Below are positions 1 through 10,666 of a stretch of 64,000 nt of DNA, one piece after another. Within the stretch, counting starts at the first letter, position 1; every line of letters begins with the position of its first letter. Below the pieces are notes generated by a model. That model had not been told where the DNA came from. It saw only the letters and a program-made list of their open reading frames with translations, and made no database searches. The DNA is from Dipodascopsis uninucleata var. uninucleata. Lineage: Eukaryota > Ascomycota > Lipomycetes > Lipomycetales > Lipomycetaceae. The position numbers and the translations under genes were made by a program. The stretch spans positions 744,001 to 808,000 of the forward strand of contig JAJLTO010000002.1 of assembly GCA_030568195.1 (NCBI GenBank), written 5' to 3'.

Positions 1-2450
1 AGCAGTATACGGCATAGGTTAGGATGTCCAAAAAGCCTTGGTGCGGTATGGTCGCATTAAAAGCATCCATCTCTGGTAGGTGAGACTATACGCAGCGGAA
101 GAATCTTGACATTTAATGGCTTGTGCTAGTTGTATCACCCGTAGTAAACTAGGCAGTGCAGGGAGATTCTTGAGCTCATGTAAAGGTAAATAAATAAACG
201 GAGCACATGTATTGCTTGGGCAACCGTCTTCCACCTTACATTACACGTATCCCCTTACTCGATCGTTGAGATTTTGTTTACATTAAAATATTTAACACAT
301 GATATTGGCTAGTGTCCTACTGCTAACTAAACTCCTCTGAGAATTTCTCAAGTGTCTATGTTAATTAAAACAAGCTTCTGCATCAGGAATTGTCGTTCTG
401 AGCATGGCTGCCCCGAGCTTTCTAGCACTAGACTGGAATTACAGCGGCGCAGCTTCCATAGGGCAAGGCACAAACGATTTGCGTAAATTTTTTCTGCTGT
501 TTAGTGGATCCTTCTCCAGTGCGTCTTCGGATGTAAATGTTGCTATGGTTTCTTGGTCCTCTCGACATTTAGCATTGCATAGATAGGAGGCGAGAGCCAC
601 TGGATGAATAATCGCTCAAGGTCTTGCTGACAAGTGATACAGCAGAATCTAACCTTGATTGAGTACGAATCTTCCTTAGTTTATCGTGTAACCCATGGGG
701 CTACGATAGCTGATACAGCATGGCATAGACACGAACATACTAATTTGAGTAAAACTATCGCGGTAGAACGTATACAATTAGCGCTATGTAGATTTTTTTT
801 TCAGTATCTACAGACCTTACGATGATTGCCACTTTATTTTAAAATATCGCATCTCCATCGTTTGATAGTCGCATCATATTACCAACCTAGACACAAATTT
901 AGCTAGACTCAGCTATATTACTATTATGATAGGTCCATATCGCATCAAAATGTGCGGGAGCCTCTTTCTGTCTTTAATTACTCTCATTAACATCTGGACG
1001 AGTGGCTTTAGTAGTTCTCTTAGTCAATGGCCAAAAATCCATCCAGAACTACTGACTGAAAAGAGCTCGTGACTAAACATTTCAAATGACTTGACATCAC
1101 CTCAATTGATGTATATCACGAGGTACTTCGGTCAATCTGGCCACTCTCTATATGCAGCCGCCTCCAGGCCCCTAGCCCCCCAATATCGACTCTCCTGCGT
1201 CCGTCTAATTTGAAACTGGCGGGTAAAACAATCAGCCATAAAACACCGGGGAAAATTAAACAAGGACAGTATCACTGTGGCATATATGCAAGACTAGAGA
1301 AAATCAAGTATAGGCTGATCAAATCTCCTCATAGTTAAATTGCCAATAAAGACAGCTGAGATTATAGAACCCCGACCGACACTTGTAATGAGGAATTCGA
1401 ACCTGGTGGCTATGATGCCTCTTGCGTCTACGATAGTCACAGTTTGCGTAGTGCCATGAGCAGCGTAGCTTAGGATTACAATCGCTACTGGTAAAGAAGG
1501 AAGACTTTTTAATAAGCAATGGCAGCGAAGCGCTCGCCCCTCATTATCTCACTTCCCATTGAGAAATAAATATCTTCTAACTTGATATAGACTATGAGAA
1601 AAAATTTTGCAGAGCAAATGGAACTGCTTAGCTTCCCTATTACGAAGATCATCTGAATTTTAAACCTATTCGCAATGGAATATCTGGTCTGTGAACTATA
1701 AATCACGATGCATCACAGGAAGAGATTGATGTACCTCAGTAGTTGATGCTCTTCTGACACTAAGCTCCATTTGTTTTGCTACAGGACCAGTAGCTGGATC
1801 TTCAACATTCCTGCCGACATCCTTATAGCGGTCTAATTTTTCATTAACCGTTTTCAGTGGACTATCTGGAGTCGCTAGAGAAATAAATCTCCGTCAATTG
1901 TACTATAGCATCTACGACTGAGATACCGCCGTCATCCTGAAGGTATTTATCATTGCCTTCAGCTCAGTGGAGCTCATTAAAATACGTATCTGGCAATACA
2001 GTGTAGAGGAGCTCTAGCAAACTTAAAATTCGAAGACCCTGCGTGAACGCAAGCCCTTGGTAGGCCGCACATTCTCAGAGAGAGATGAAATTCCGTCGAG
2101 GACTAGCTTACTGATAGTGAAGTAACTAAACTGTTGCTGGACACTATAAAGTTTACCGATCCGGTCTTACAATTTCAGCATCTGTGCTCTACTGATGTAC
2201 AATTCTCAGTGACTGCTAAGCTAAATATGACGTAATAGCGCTGGGACAAGGTGTTCGTAGCAAGGCATAATAGCGCATGGAATTGACCAGGTTCCTGTTT
2301 CTAGAAGTTCTCATATCAAGATCTAATCTAGAGCGACATCAACCTGTAAGTGGCACTCGCCGCCAGTTGACTACTAACCTTGCTTTCAGACATTTAGTAG
2401 AGTTGTGTTTTTATACAGACAGTTCAACTTTTCTAAGTGAACTATATATG
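1..2450 (-). pseudogene. Decayed coding-like stretches, family not recognised
   Basis: No intact gene is visible in about 2.4 kb. Several minus-strand stretches of 60-75 codons nevertheless look like protein rather than random sequence. One lies at about 19-234, one at about 360-640, one at about 1300-1510, and a better group at about 1690-2120, where segments contain SLLELLYTVLPDTYF and KTVNEKLDRYKDVGRN. They sit in different frames and are interrupted several times, as in an old relic of one or more genes. I do not recognise the family, and I see no reverse transcriptase, integrase or transposase motif. Chance open frames remain possible for any single stretch; the clustering on one strand is the main support. 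Confidence 0.3.
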
Positions 2451-2454
2451 ACGA

Positions 2455-2461
2455 TGAGTCA
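2455..2461. promoter_or_regulatory. Gcn4/AP-1-type site (TGAGTCA), distal, HIS4
   Basis: Perfect TGAGTCA core, about 620 bp upstream of the HIS4 start. It matches the TGASTCA response element bound by Gcn4 in yeasts. A second, better centred copy lies at 2787-2797. Confidence 0.4.
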
Positions 2462-2786
2462 AAAGCATTCTCATATATTCAGGCACGAGAAATACTAGTA
2501 TAGGGAAGCATCCGGTTGAAGTGGCCCTGCTGTTATAGTTTTGAGGGCTGCGCTGCTTAACACTGATATTTCGGAGAAATACTCATCTTCACATGTATTT
2601 CAGGACTCGTTCTATTATAGAGTTATCGGAATGAACATAATGCGATCACTAGTCCTACTAATCTTCTGCAATCTTTTATTTACGTTCGCAGCGAATCTTA
2701 TCACATGACTAGAATTACTTGCCCTAAATTTACCGTAACATCAAAATAACCCGTTGTCGAACCATCCACAACACCTTACCCTGTTG

Positions 2787-2797
2787 GATGAGTCATC
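2787..2797. promoter_or_regulatory. Gcn4-type palindrome GATGAGTCATC upstream of HIS4
   Basis: The 11-bp sequence is the optimal pseudo-palindromic Gcn4 site and lies 287 bp upstream of the HIS4 ATG. Since HIS4 is the classic Gcn4 target in yeasts, this is probably the working general amino-acid control element. Binding itself is inferred. Confidence 0.6.
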
Positions 2798-3083
2798 AAC
2801 AGAAATCTAAGCATTTGGTGCGAAAAATATTAATGAAACCTGTTTAGCAAGCTAGCTACCGAATTTTCTTCATTGCTTTAAGACGACTCGCGGAGTACGG
2901 AATTGAATAGATATTCAATTAGTGCAACAAGGGCATTTCGGACGTCTGCGCAATAATTACTGGACGACAGTGTCGTTGTCTTTATATTTATTTTATTGTC
3001 GTGCACCATTAAAGTGGCATCATATTGTATCGAAGTAGTCTTCAAACATAGAGAAAGTCCACGATAGTCAAGTTTGCGTCATC

Positions 3084-5669
3084 ATGTCATTTCCACTGCT
3101 TCCGCTAACTAGCGTTGACCACCTTGACATTGTTAAGGAATTCAGCATCATTGGTAGTGCTCTTATCGAGGTCACATCAACTAGCGAAGTCTCTACTGCT
3201 ACATCTTTCATTTCTAGTAACTTCGGTTTAGTCGATTTCAGTGTGTTGGTCAAGTCGATCGCAGTCGACGAGCAAATCCGTCTGCTAGATGCAGGAGCGT
3301 CTCTTATATTTACCGAAAATGCTACAGAATTGGTGGAGGCTGGGGTTCCAGAATCAAGACTAGTGTCGTTGTCGTCCGATTACCCAAGGAGTAAAGGTAT
3401 ATTGATTTCGTCTTCAACAGCTGAAATTGATACCATCGTAGCTGAGACTTCCAAGACTGTTCTCAAAGATGGCTCAGGAAACCGTAAGGTTTTCGTTTCA
3501 TTCGATAGCCAGACTATTTCTTTAGATGCTGTCAAGTCTATTGTTGCTAGTGGGGCCGTACCTATTGTACCTATTGACTACTTGACGAAGCAGAATGAGA
3601 GTACGAAGGTTCCAATTGCTCAAGTTATAACACAGGTTCTGTCTTCTGACCGTGTAGATGGCCTTTTCACAACCTTGGTCGTCGATGATCGAGGAACCGC
3701 TCTTGGTTTAGTTTATTCTTCCAAAGAGAGTATCTCAGAGGCCATAAAGACTGGCACTGGTGTATATCAGTCTCGAAAGCGTGGTCTCTGGTATAAAGGA
3801 GCCACATCTGGTGCTGTCCAGAAGCTTCTTCGCATTGAAGTTGATTGTGATAGCGACTGTGTTAAGTTCGTGGTCGATCAAACAGGATTAGGCTTCTGCC
3901 ATCTTGATACCGCTACTTGCTTTGGCAGTGCTACTGGAATAAGCGCCTTAGAGCGTACTTTAAAGCAGAGACTAGTTTCCGCTCCTGCTGGTTCTTATAC
4001 CAAGCGTTTATTCGACGACGAGAAGCTTTTGTCTGCTAAAATCATGGAAGAAGCCGAGGAGTTGACTCAAGCTGAGACAAAATCTGAAATTGCCTTCGAA
4101 TTTGCAGATGTTATTTACTTCGCTATGACTAAGGCTATAAAGGCAGGTGTTTCCTTCTCTGATGTAGAGAAGTACCTAGACTCAAAGGCAAAGAAAATCA
4201 CCAGGCGCAAGGGTGATGCTAAGCCTAAGTGGGCTTCTGCTAGTCCTACTACTGCTGCAAAATATGAGATCGCTAGTGCCGCTGCCGCTGCTGTTGAAGC
4301 AGTTGCTAAACTGGAAGAAGAGTCTACTGGAGAGGATTACGAGATAAAGTTGACTCGTGCAGATATCCACAAGATATCGGATAGTGAATTGGAGAATCTT
4401 TTGAAAAGACCCGCTCAGAAAAACGCTGATATTATGAGTCTCGTCAAGCCTATTATTGATAATGTTAGAGCGCGCGGCGACTCGGCATTGATTGAATACA
4501 CTGAGCGATTCGAGAAAGCCAGGCTTACGAGCCCTGTCTTAAAGGCACCATTTGATCCTAAACTCATGGTTCTCGACCAGGAAACTATAGATGCCATAGA
4601 CTTGTCTTACAACAACGTTAAGAAGTTCCACGAAGGCCAGCTTGAGAAAGAGACTCTTGTCGTTGAAACTTCTCCGGGTGTGGTTTGTTCTAGATTCGCT
4701 CGTCCAATAGAGAGTGTAGGTCTATATGTACCAGGTGGAACTGCTATTCTCCCATCTACTGCGCTAATGCTGGGTGTTCCGGCTCTCGTAGCAGGATGCA
4801 AGAACATCGTTATTGCTTCACCTCCTCGTGCGGATGGTACACCAACTCCAGAAGTTGTTTATGTTGCACATAAAGTTGGCGCTTCTGCAATTGTTCTTGC
4901 AGGTGGTGCCCAAGCTGTTGCTGCTATGGCATATGGTACTGAGAGTGTTCCAAAGGTTAATAAGATCCTAGGACCTGGAAACCAGTTTGTCACCGCAGCA
5001 AAGATGATTGTTCAGAACGATACTTCTGCCATTGTCAGTATCGATATGCCAGCAGGACCTTCTGAGGTACTCGTTATTGCTGACAAGACTGCCAACCCCT
5101 CATTTGTTGCTTCTGACCTTCTCAGTCAAGCTGAGCACGGTGTTGATTCTCAGGTCATTTTGATTGCGATTGATCTTAACGAGTCTGAGCTCAATGCAAT
5201 TGAGAAGGAGGTACATGAACAAGCTATGCGCCTTCCTCGTGTTGAGATCATCAAGGGTGCTATCCACCATTCTCGAACTTTTCAGGTCAAGACTGTTGAG
5301 GAAGCATTTTCGCTTTCCAACAGATATGCACCTGAGCACTTGATTTTACAGGTTGAAAACGCCAACAAGTACTTGGACTTGGTTCAAAATGCTGGATCCG
5401 TCTTCGTGGGACCATGGAGTCCTGAGTCATGTGGTGACTACTCATCTGGCACTAATCATACTTTGCCAACTTATGGATATGCTCGTGTTTACTCAGGAGT
5501 CAACACTCACAGTTTCATGAAGCACTTAACTAGTCAAGAGCTTACTCCATCTGGGCTTCAATATATTGGTCCTGCTGTTGTCCGTCTTGCTACCGTTGAG
5601 GGGTTGGATGCTCACGGTAACGCTGTTAGAGTTCGTCTGGAGCATTTAAAGAAGAGCGGCTCTGTCTAG
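3084..5669 (+). CDS. HIS4: Trifunctional histidine biosynthesis protein
   Basis: Single-exon 861-aa protein combining three steps of histidine synthesis. A N-terminal region and the phosphoribosyl-AMP cyclohydrolase domain come first, with the metal-binding stretch DCDSDCVKFVVDQTG near residue 250. The phosphoribosyl-ATP pyrophosphohydrolase domain follows (KIMEEAEELTQAE near 318). Histidinol dehydrogenase fills about 425-855 (LGPGNQFVTAAK near 627, CGDYSSGTNHTLPT near 780). Order and length match ascomycete HIS4, whereas fission yeast splits these activities. The enzyme is cytosolic. ATG 3084 is the first in frame and gives the expected N-terminus. Two Gcn4-type sites lie upstream, suggesting induction on amino-acid starvation. 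The downstream neighbour SNF8 is convergent, with a gap of about 290 bp. No missing residues noticed. Confidence 0.97.
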   Translation: MSFPLLPLTSVDHLDIVKEFSIIGSALIEVTSTSEVSTATSFISSNFGLVDFSVLVKSIAVDEQIRLLDAGASLIFTENATELVEAGVPESRLVSLSSDYPRSKGILISSSTAEIDTIVAETSKTVLKDGSGNRKVFVSFDSQTISLDAVKSIVASGAVPIVPIDYLTKQNESTKVPIAQVITQVLSSDRVDGLFTTLVVDDRGTALGLVYSSKESISEAIKTGTGVYQSRKRGLWYKGATSGAVQKLLRIEVDCDSDCVKFVVDQTGLGFCHLDTATCFGSATGISALERTLKQRLVSAPAGSYTKRLFDDEKLLSAKIMEEAEELTQAETKSEIAFEFADVIYFAMTKAIKAGVSFSDVEKYLDSKAKKITRRKGDAKPKWASASPTTAAKYEIASAAAAAVEAVAKLEEESTGEDYEIKLTRADIHKISDSELENLLKRPAQKNADIMSLVKPIIDNVRARGDSALIEYTERFEKARLTSPVLKAPFDPKLMVLDQETIDAIDLSYNNVKKFHEGQLEKETLVVETSPGVVCSRFARPIESVGLYVPGGTAILPSTALMLGVPALVAGCKNIVIASPPRADGTPTPEVVYVAHKVGASAIVLAGGAQAVAAMAYGTESVPKVNKILGPGNQFVTAAKMIVQNDTSAIVSIDMPAGPSEVLVIADKTANPSFVASDLLSQAEHGVDSQVILIAIDLNESELNAIEKEVHEQAMRLPRVEIIKGAIHHSRTFQVKTVEEAFSLSNRYAPEHLILQVENANKYLDLVQNAGSVFVGPWSPESCGDYSSGTNHTLPTYGYARVYSGVNTHSFMKHLTSQELTPSGLQYIGPAVVRLATVEGLDAHGNAVRVRLEHLKKSGSV

Positions 5670-5955
5670 GTACGCTATTAACTTAGAGTCTAGTTGTCCG
5701 TGTCAAAAGTTGTCTTGGTGTCTTTTTAATTTATCTTTATCTGTATTCTTTTGCTTTAATGCGACCAATTTAAGATTCTCTGCTCTTTGCTTGGTTTTTA
5801 CTGAAAGATTGCATTGGGGAGGATTATAAAGTATTCTTTTCTCCAAAAAAAATTTAGAAGATTTATTTACTCGAAATTTCTAAGTATATACAATGTTTCT
5901 TGGTTTCGAATTGTAATACTGTGTATAAATCTAATTTAACATTACTATGTACATT

Positions 5956-6702
5956 TCATTCACTCGCTAGAGAAGGCGCCATACTAATCCATGACGGTGA
6001 CCAATATGCAGCTGGATTTGTTTGTCCATCAAGCCATACTAGACCGGCGGATAGCAAATCCTCCAGTGCCGCGGTTGCACGCGCAGGCTCCCAGCCAAGA
6101 TTATCAACTAGAATAGGTATTGAGACGTATCCAAGTGCCGACGTAGCTTCAAAGGCGACAGACTGATCGCGGCTCAGCTCTTGTGGCACACTTCTGATGA
6201 ATTCACGCCCCCCAATCTTTACAATATCAAATCCCGACCCTAAAGGTTCCAATGACTTTACAGCTCGCACAATATCGTCTTGTGAGACATCTCCCAACCT
6301 TCTTCTCACGTCCTCAACAGGCATGAAGCCTCCGTTTTCATCTCTTGTCCGTCGACACAGCTCGATAATTCTTACTGCTAGTTCGAAAAAAAAGTCACCA
6401 ACATCTCTACCGAGAAGCTCAGCCCAGAAGGAACCACCACGGTTAGCTGTTGAAGACGCCAGGGGATCTACACCGATCGCCGAGCACATTTTCACGAAGG
6501 CAGACCGGAAAACTGCGTCTGATCGAATTTCTTCTGCATGTGTTTGGGCAAACTTCCTCAAGGCAGTCTGAAATTGCGTGAGCTGCTCCAAGAGCTCAGA
6601 AACTTGAGTCTGAACGAATGTGCTTCCTAGCTCCGAATACTGCTGTGCGTTTCGCTGCTTCTGGTCAAAAGCCGCGAGGCCAACGCCTCGCTTCATAGAC
6701 AT
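5956..6702 (-). CDS. SNF8: ESCRT-II subunit Snf8/Vps22
   Basis: A 248-aa protein without introns, starting MSMKRGVGLAAF, the typical EAP30/Vps22 N-terminus. A helical hairpin follows (QTQVSELLEQLTQFQ, about 33-50), and then tandem winged-helix domains to the end. ESCRT-II acts at endosomes, linking ESCRT-I and ESCRT-III during sorting of ubiquitinated cargo into multivesicular bodies. Length matches the family (about 230-260 aa). The start ATG at 6702 is clear. The gene converges on HIS4. Identification rests on whole-protein resemblance rather than a catalytic motif. Confidence 0.9.
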   Translation of the reverse strand: MSMKRGVGLAAFDQKQRNAQQYSELGSTFVQTQVSELLEQLTQFQTALRKFAQTHAEEIRSDAVFRSAFVKMCSAIGVDPLASSTANRGGSFWAELLGRDVGDFFFELAVRIIELCRRTRDENGGFMPVEDVRRRLGDVSQDDIVRAVKSLEPLGSGFDIVKIGGREFIRSVPQELSRDQSVAFEATSALGYVSIPILVDNLGWEPARATAALEDLLSAGLVWLDGQTNPAAYWSPSWISMAPSLASE

Positions 6703-7711
6703 GGCGATCTACTATGAGTCTGATGCTATGACCGTGCGTTGTATTGATCGCACAGTTGACAAGTAAGAGCCCTTATCTACTTATGATCGTTGCAGCATAG
6801 GTAGCGCTTTGAATACGAATGCTGTTACGGTGCCTTCGTATCTGCACTATGTTCTGCTGCTCTTGTTGCTGCTACCGCTTGTGCGACAGACGTTTCTCAG
6901 CACTGCATCGCTTTGACTGTGCTGTTGAGAGAATCGCACTTCGATAACAGCCTCGTTACCCGGTTTATCTGTCACATAACCTGCACGCCCTCTGATTGCC
7001 TGGAAGAATGTGGCATATGTGCAAAGCAAGCAAGCAAGTATCCAAGCAGAGGCATATATGTCAAGCATTTCAGCACGTCTTCAGTGGAAACACCACTAAG
7101 TATATTGACTCTCAAAATAGCCGGCTATGCTTGTTTGCATAACATATTATTAACGGGCATGCTCAGCGTAAGACAGGGTAACAAGCATCTATAAGTGGCT
7201 TTCTCAGCGCAGGCTAATATTCGTCAACAAGGCGTCCGTGATCGCTCCTTGCGGACCCATATACTGAATCGAATGCCGGATGACAGCTGATTCCTAGGAA
7301 TAAAATCCAGCCAAAATATTCGCAGAGCAAAGTACAACAATTAAGGGTTTGGTGTCAGACTAGGTATCTGAGATAGTGGGAGGAGGCAATTTTGCCAGAA
7401 TAGGAATAAATAGCCTAAACGATAGAGCTGTAATATATGCAAATTGGGTACATTATCCGTTTTGTTTGGCTGCTTGACTTCCCAGTGTGGAGCTTTCATA
7501 TTAAAACTAACAGAGATAGTTCTACATCAGGTAGCAAATCAATGTATATAAGAAGACATGCGTGAATCGTCTGTTTTTCTTTTCTTGAGCACACTGCATT
7601 CAATTATCCACAGTCTTATTTTGGATCATCGTAGCTGTCTTCTCACTAGTCAGATTCATTAGGAGCAATTCGTTTTTGCGTATCTACTACTTCGCATTAC
7701 AAGGATCAACA
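6703..7711. other. Intergenic region between SNF8 and XYL2
   Basis: Divergent intergenic region of 1 kb. No convincing gene; open frames up to 93 codons lack ATG starts or protein-like composition. It holds the XYL2 promoter, with a TATA element at 7545. Confidence 0.5.
7545..7552 (+). promoter_or_regulatory. TATA box of XYL2
   Basis: TATATAAG lies 167 bp upstream of the ATG at 7712 in an otherwise mixed sequence. A strong TATA suits an inducible sugar-alcohol gene, but this is inference. Confidence 0.5.
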
Positions 7712-8923
7712 ATGGTTGCTGGATTGGTACGTTTGTTAATATAAAAATTTCTGGACGATCTTCGTATTTGTTCTGTCAAAAACTGCTCGGAGTCACTCTA
7801 CATTATATTGCAATTAAAGAAATGGCAACTTTTTCTTCGTCATTGTAATCGCGGATCTAACGATCGTATTCTCTAGAACCCTTCGTTCGTGTTGCAAAAG
7901 GTTAACGAGGTCAAGTTCGAGGAACGGCCAGTTCCTTCGATTAAGTCGGATCGTGACGTCCGAATCGAGATCAAGCAGACCGGTATCTGCGGTTCCGACG
8001 TTCACTACTACACTCATGGTGCAATTGGCTCGTTTGTTGTCAAAGATCCCATGGTTTTGGGCCACGAGTCTGCTGGTGTCGTCGCTGAGGTTGGATCCGG
8101 AGTCAAGAGCCTTAAGGTTGGCGACCGTGTTGCTCTTGAGCCAGGTGTTCCATGCCGATACTGTGATTTCTGCAAGGCTGGCAAATACAACTTGTGTGCT
8201 GATATGAAGTTCGCGGCCACTCCACCATATGATGGAACTTTGTGTAAGTACTACGTTCTCCCAGAAGATTTCTGTGTCAAGTTACCGGAGAATGTTTCTT
8301 TGGAGGAGGGCGCCTTAGTTGAACCTCTCTCTGTCGCTGTTCATGTTTCCAAGTTGGCGGAAATTAAGACTGGATCATCTGTCATCGTCTTCGGTGCTGG
8401 ACCTGTCGGATTGCTATGCTGTGCCGTCGCTAAGGCTTTTGGTGCTACAACCATTGTTGCAGTTGATCTCGTTGAGTCACGTCTTGAATTGGCCAAGTCT
8501 CTTGCTGCTACTCACTCATTTATTCCTACCAGGGGTGATTCTGCGGCTGAGAGCGCTCTTAAGATCACTAAGATGCTTGGAGGAGACAAGCCTGGATACG
8601 CTATTGATGCTTCAGGTGCAGCTGCATCCGTTAACACTGCTATTCACGTTCTTGCACAGGGTGGTACTTATGTTCAGGCAGGTATGGGTGCTCCAGAGAT
8701 CCAGTTCCCAATCACTGAATTTACTGTCAAGGAGCTCACGGCAAAGGGTAGCTTTAGATACGGTCCAGGTGACTACGGTCTTTCCGTCGAATTAATTGCC
8801 TCTGGTAAGGTAGATGTTAAGAAGCTGATCACTCATCGTGTCGCTTTCGATCAGGCTGAGGATGCTTTCAAACTCGTCAAGGCTGGTCAAGGCGTCAAAA
8901 TTCTCATCCAGGGACCACAATAA
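7712..8923 (+). CDS. XYL2: Xylitol dehydrogenase (NAD-dependent D-xylulose reductase)
   Basis: Two exons, 7712-7726 and 7877-8923, with a 150-nt GTACGT...CTCTAG intron after only five codons (MVAGL). The spliced protein is 353 aa. It is a zinc-dependent medium-chain dehydrogenase oxidising xylitol (and probably sorbitol) to the ketose. The catalytic zinc region includes Cys43 (GICGSDVHYY) and His68-Glu69 (LGHES). Four structural-zinc cysteines are present at about 98, 101, 104 and 112. The Rossmann motif GAGPVGLL is followed by an Asp in AVDLVESR, favouring NAD over NADP. Length fits the family (about 350-363 aa). The ATG exon was chosen because no ATG precedes the homologous region in the main exon. 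Sorbitol dehydrogenase is the main alternative name. Confidence 0.92.
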
Positions 8924-9460
8924 AGGTTGTTTGGACCTAATCGATAGCCCTTACTTACGTTTTGCGAAATGCGTTGCTCAAGGTAGTAGCACACTTGGTT
9001 ACTTGCATATTCAGTCGCTTTTGAATGTGTTTTGCTATTTTGAATAATTCTGTCAAGTTGATCTGACGTATATACTGATTATTAATTTTCGGCTGTCGAT
9101 GTATATTATAGCAGATTGGTTTTTATAATGTAGCAACAAATATTTATACTTAATAGCTGCAATTGTTTATAGGGGAATGCCAAAATGAAAGTTTATGAAA
9201 TCAGTACCTTGTTCAAGTTTTTAGCGCTTTAAAATACCATTTCAGAATAGTAAAATGTCTATACATTTTGCGTTGGCCTCTTAAATATTGTCATGCAGCA
9301 TTAGGACAATATCGTGTCGGCTGTAAGCTAGTAATTTAGATTTGCGTGCATATATTCAATCAGTTGATATACGCTAGAAATCTTGAGACGTATAAGCAAT
9401 GCGGAAGTCAAAGATTAACACAGATAATGTAGAGCCCAGCCAGCGGGAATTGCGTTATAA

Positions 9461-9468
9461 TTCCAGAA
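9461..9468 (+). promoter_or_regulatory. Partial heat-shock element (TTCCAGAA)
   Basis: TTC and GAA units with the correct 2-nt spacing, 225 bp upstream of a small heat shock protein gene. A third unit is only degenerate (CTC at 9471-9473), so this is a minimal two-unit site. Hsf1 control is inferred. Confidence 0.35.
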
Positions 9469-9602
9469 TACTCTATCGCTACAGAATCCATTAAACACAA
9501 AATTATTTAAGTGTATTTTTCACTCATCTGATCTTTAACAGTGGTCACCACGAGAAATCGATTACAAGAAAACACTATTAAGACATTAGATCTAAGGTTT
9601 AT

Positions 9603-9611
9603 TATATATAT
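9603..9611 (+). promoter_or_regulatory. TATA run upstream of HSP20
   Basis: An alternating TATATAT stretch about 85 bp before the ATG at 9693, in a good position for a TATA box of a stress-induced gene. Confidence 0.45.
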
Positions 9612-9692
9612 TCGGCTCACCGCCTCAGGTTATTGCTATAGTCTTGAATCTAGCCACCGTTTCTATTGCGGATAACTAATTCCTCAGGAAAG

Positions 9693-10244
9693 ATGGCACT
9701 AGGACGACGAATTTCGATCTTTGATTCATTCTTTGATGATTCATTCTTTCCATTCTCAAGTCCTCTTTCATTACATTCTAGTTTTTTCAGTCCTTCTTTA
9801 CTATCTGACTTTGAACGCGGTTCCCACTCGTTTGTCCCAAGATTTGACATAAGAGAAACTGAAAACTCATTTTACCTCGACGGCGAACTTCCTGGAGTGG
9901 AAAAAGACAATCTTGATATCGAACTTATCGATCAGAATACATTACGTATTAAAGGAAGTATTGAACGCAGACAGGAATTAGTTAATGGTGACTCCCGAAT
10001 AGAAGAGATCTCAGCGGAAGTTGGCGGTGGAAAGGAAGCGAAGAGCACTCAGGTTGAAACTCCTTCACACTCATATTGGGCAGCAGAGAGACATGTTGGT
10101 AGATTCTCACGGACCTTCAGATTTCCCCGCGCTATCGACTCTTCTGGTATTACTGCTATATTAAAAAACGGACTGTTACGAATTAAGGTACCAAAGCTAG
10201 ACCACGAACCTAATACCAGAAGAATTACAATTAATACAGAGTAG
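9693..10244 (+). CDS. Small heat shock protein (Hsp20/alpha-crystallin family)
   Basis: Single-exon protein of 183 aa from ATG 9693. The frame extends further upstream but without an ATG. The N-terminus (MALGRRISIFDSFFDDSFF) is Phe/Ser-rich, as in yeast Hsp26/Hsp42-like proteins. The alpha-crystallin domain starts near residue 48 (FDIRETENSFYLDGELPG) and ends with the conserved A-x-x-x-N-G-L-L-x-I-x-V-P-K strand (ILKNGLLRIKVPK). A variable acidic/Lys insert (about 105-125) lies inside the domain, as in fungal members. Such proteins form oligomers that hold unfolding proteins. A TATA run and a partial HSE upstream agree with stress control. Which paralogue it is cannot be settled by eye. Confidence 0.92.
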   Translation: MALGRRISIFDSFFDDSFFPFSSPLSLHSSFFSPSLLSDFERGSHSFVPRFDIRETENSFYLDGELPGVEKDNLDIELIDQNTLRIKGSIERRQELVNGDSRIEEISAEVGGGKEAKSTQVETPSHSYWAAERHVGRFSRTFRFPRAIDSSGITAILKNGLLRIKVPKLDHEPNTRRITINTE

Positions 10245-10666
10245 GCTTTAATTTAACGGATGCTAGGTAGCTTTCAATGTTTTCCACTTTTCAATAATAT
10301 TATGAATAACGATTTCTAATTTCTCTACCTTGATCCTCTTTGCTTTATGTCATTCACTTGAGCCTGGTTGATTTTCTTGTTTTTTGGTTTCTTTTTGCTA
10401 TCTTACATATGATAAAAGCCCTTTTTGGTGGCTATGGGTTTTGCATTTTTTTCACTGTGGCATTTTAACATCAACGCCGATAACGGTGTTCCTCCCGGCT
10501 ATTGACTATTAGTGTCTGAGTGTGTGTATCGGCAAGGCAAACTATTTTATACGGCGAAAAATCTCATTCAAAGACATTAAATTGTACTTTATAGGCACGG
10601 TGCTATTTCACTGATTATGATGGTTTTTTATAATAGTCTTTTAATAGCTAGAAGAACACATTTAAT
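10245..10666. other. Intergenic region, HSP20 to MFS gene
   Basis: T-rich HSP20 3' region followed by the promoter of the MFS gene, 422 bp. No further feature seen. Confidence 0.4.

Larger units (their letters stand above)
8924..9692. other. Intergenic region, HSP20 promoter
   Basis: XYL2 terminator and HSP20 promoter region of 769 bp. No gene seen. It contains a partial heat-shock element at 9461-9468 and a TATA run at 9603-9611. Confidence 0.5.

Noticed and set aside
1385-1410. tRNA B-box-like sequence on the minus strand (GGTTCGAATTCC)
   Set aside because: The T-stem does not pair (a mismatch in the stem and T instead of C at the closing position), and no A box or cloverleaf lies upstream.
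8319-8795. 158-codon Leu-rich frame inside XYL2
   Set aside because: Shadow frame of XYL2 on the same strand; the dehydrogenase frame is clearly the real one.
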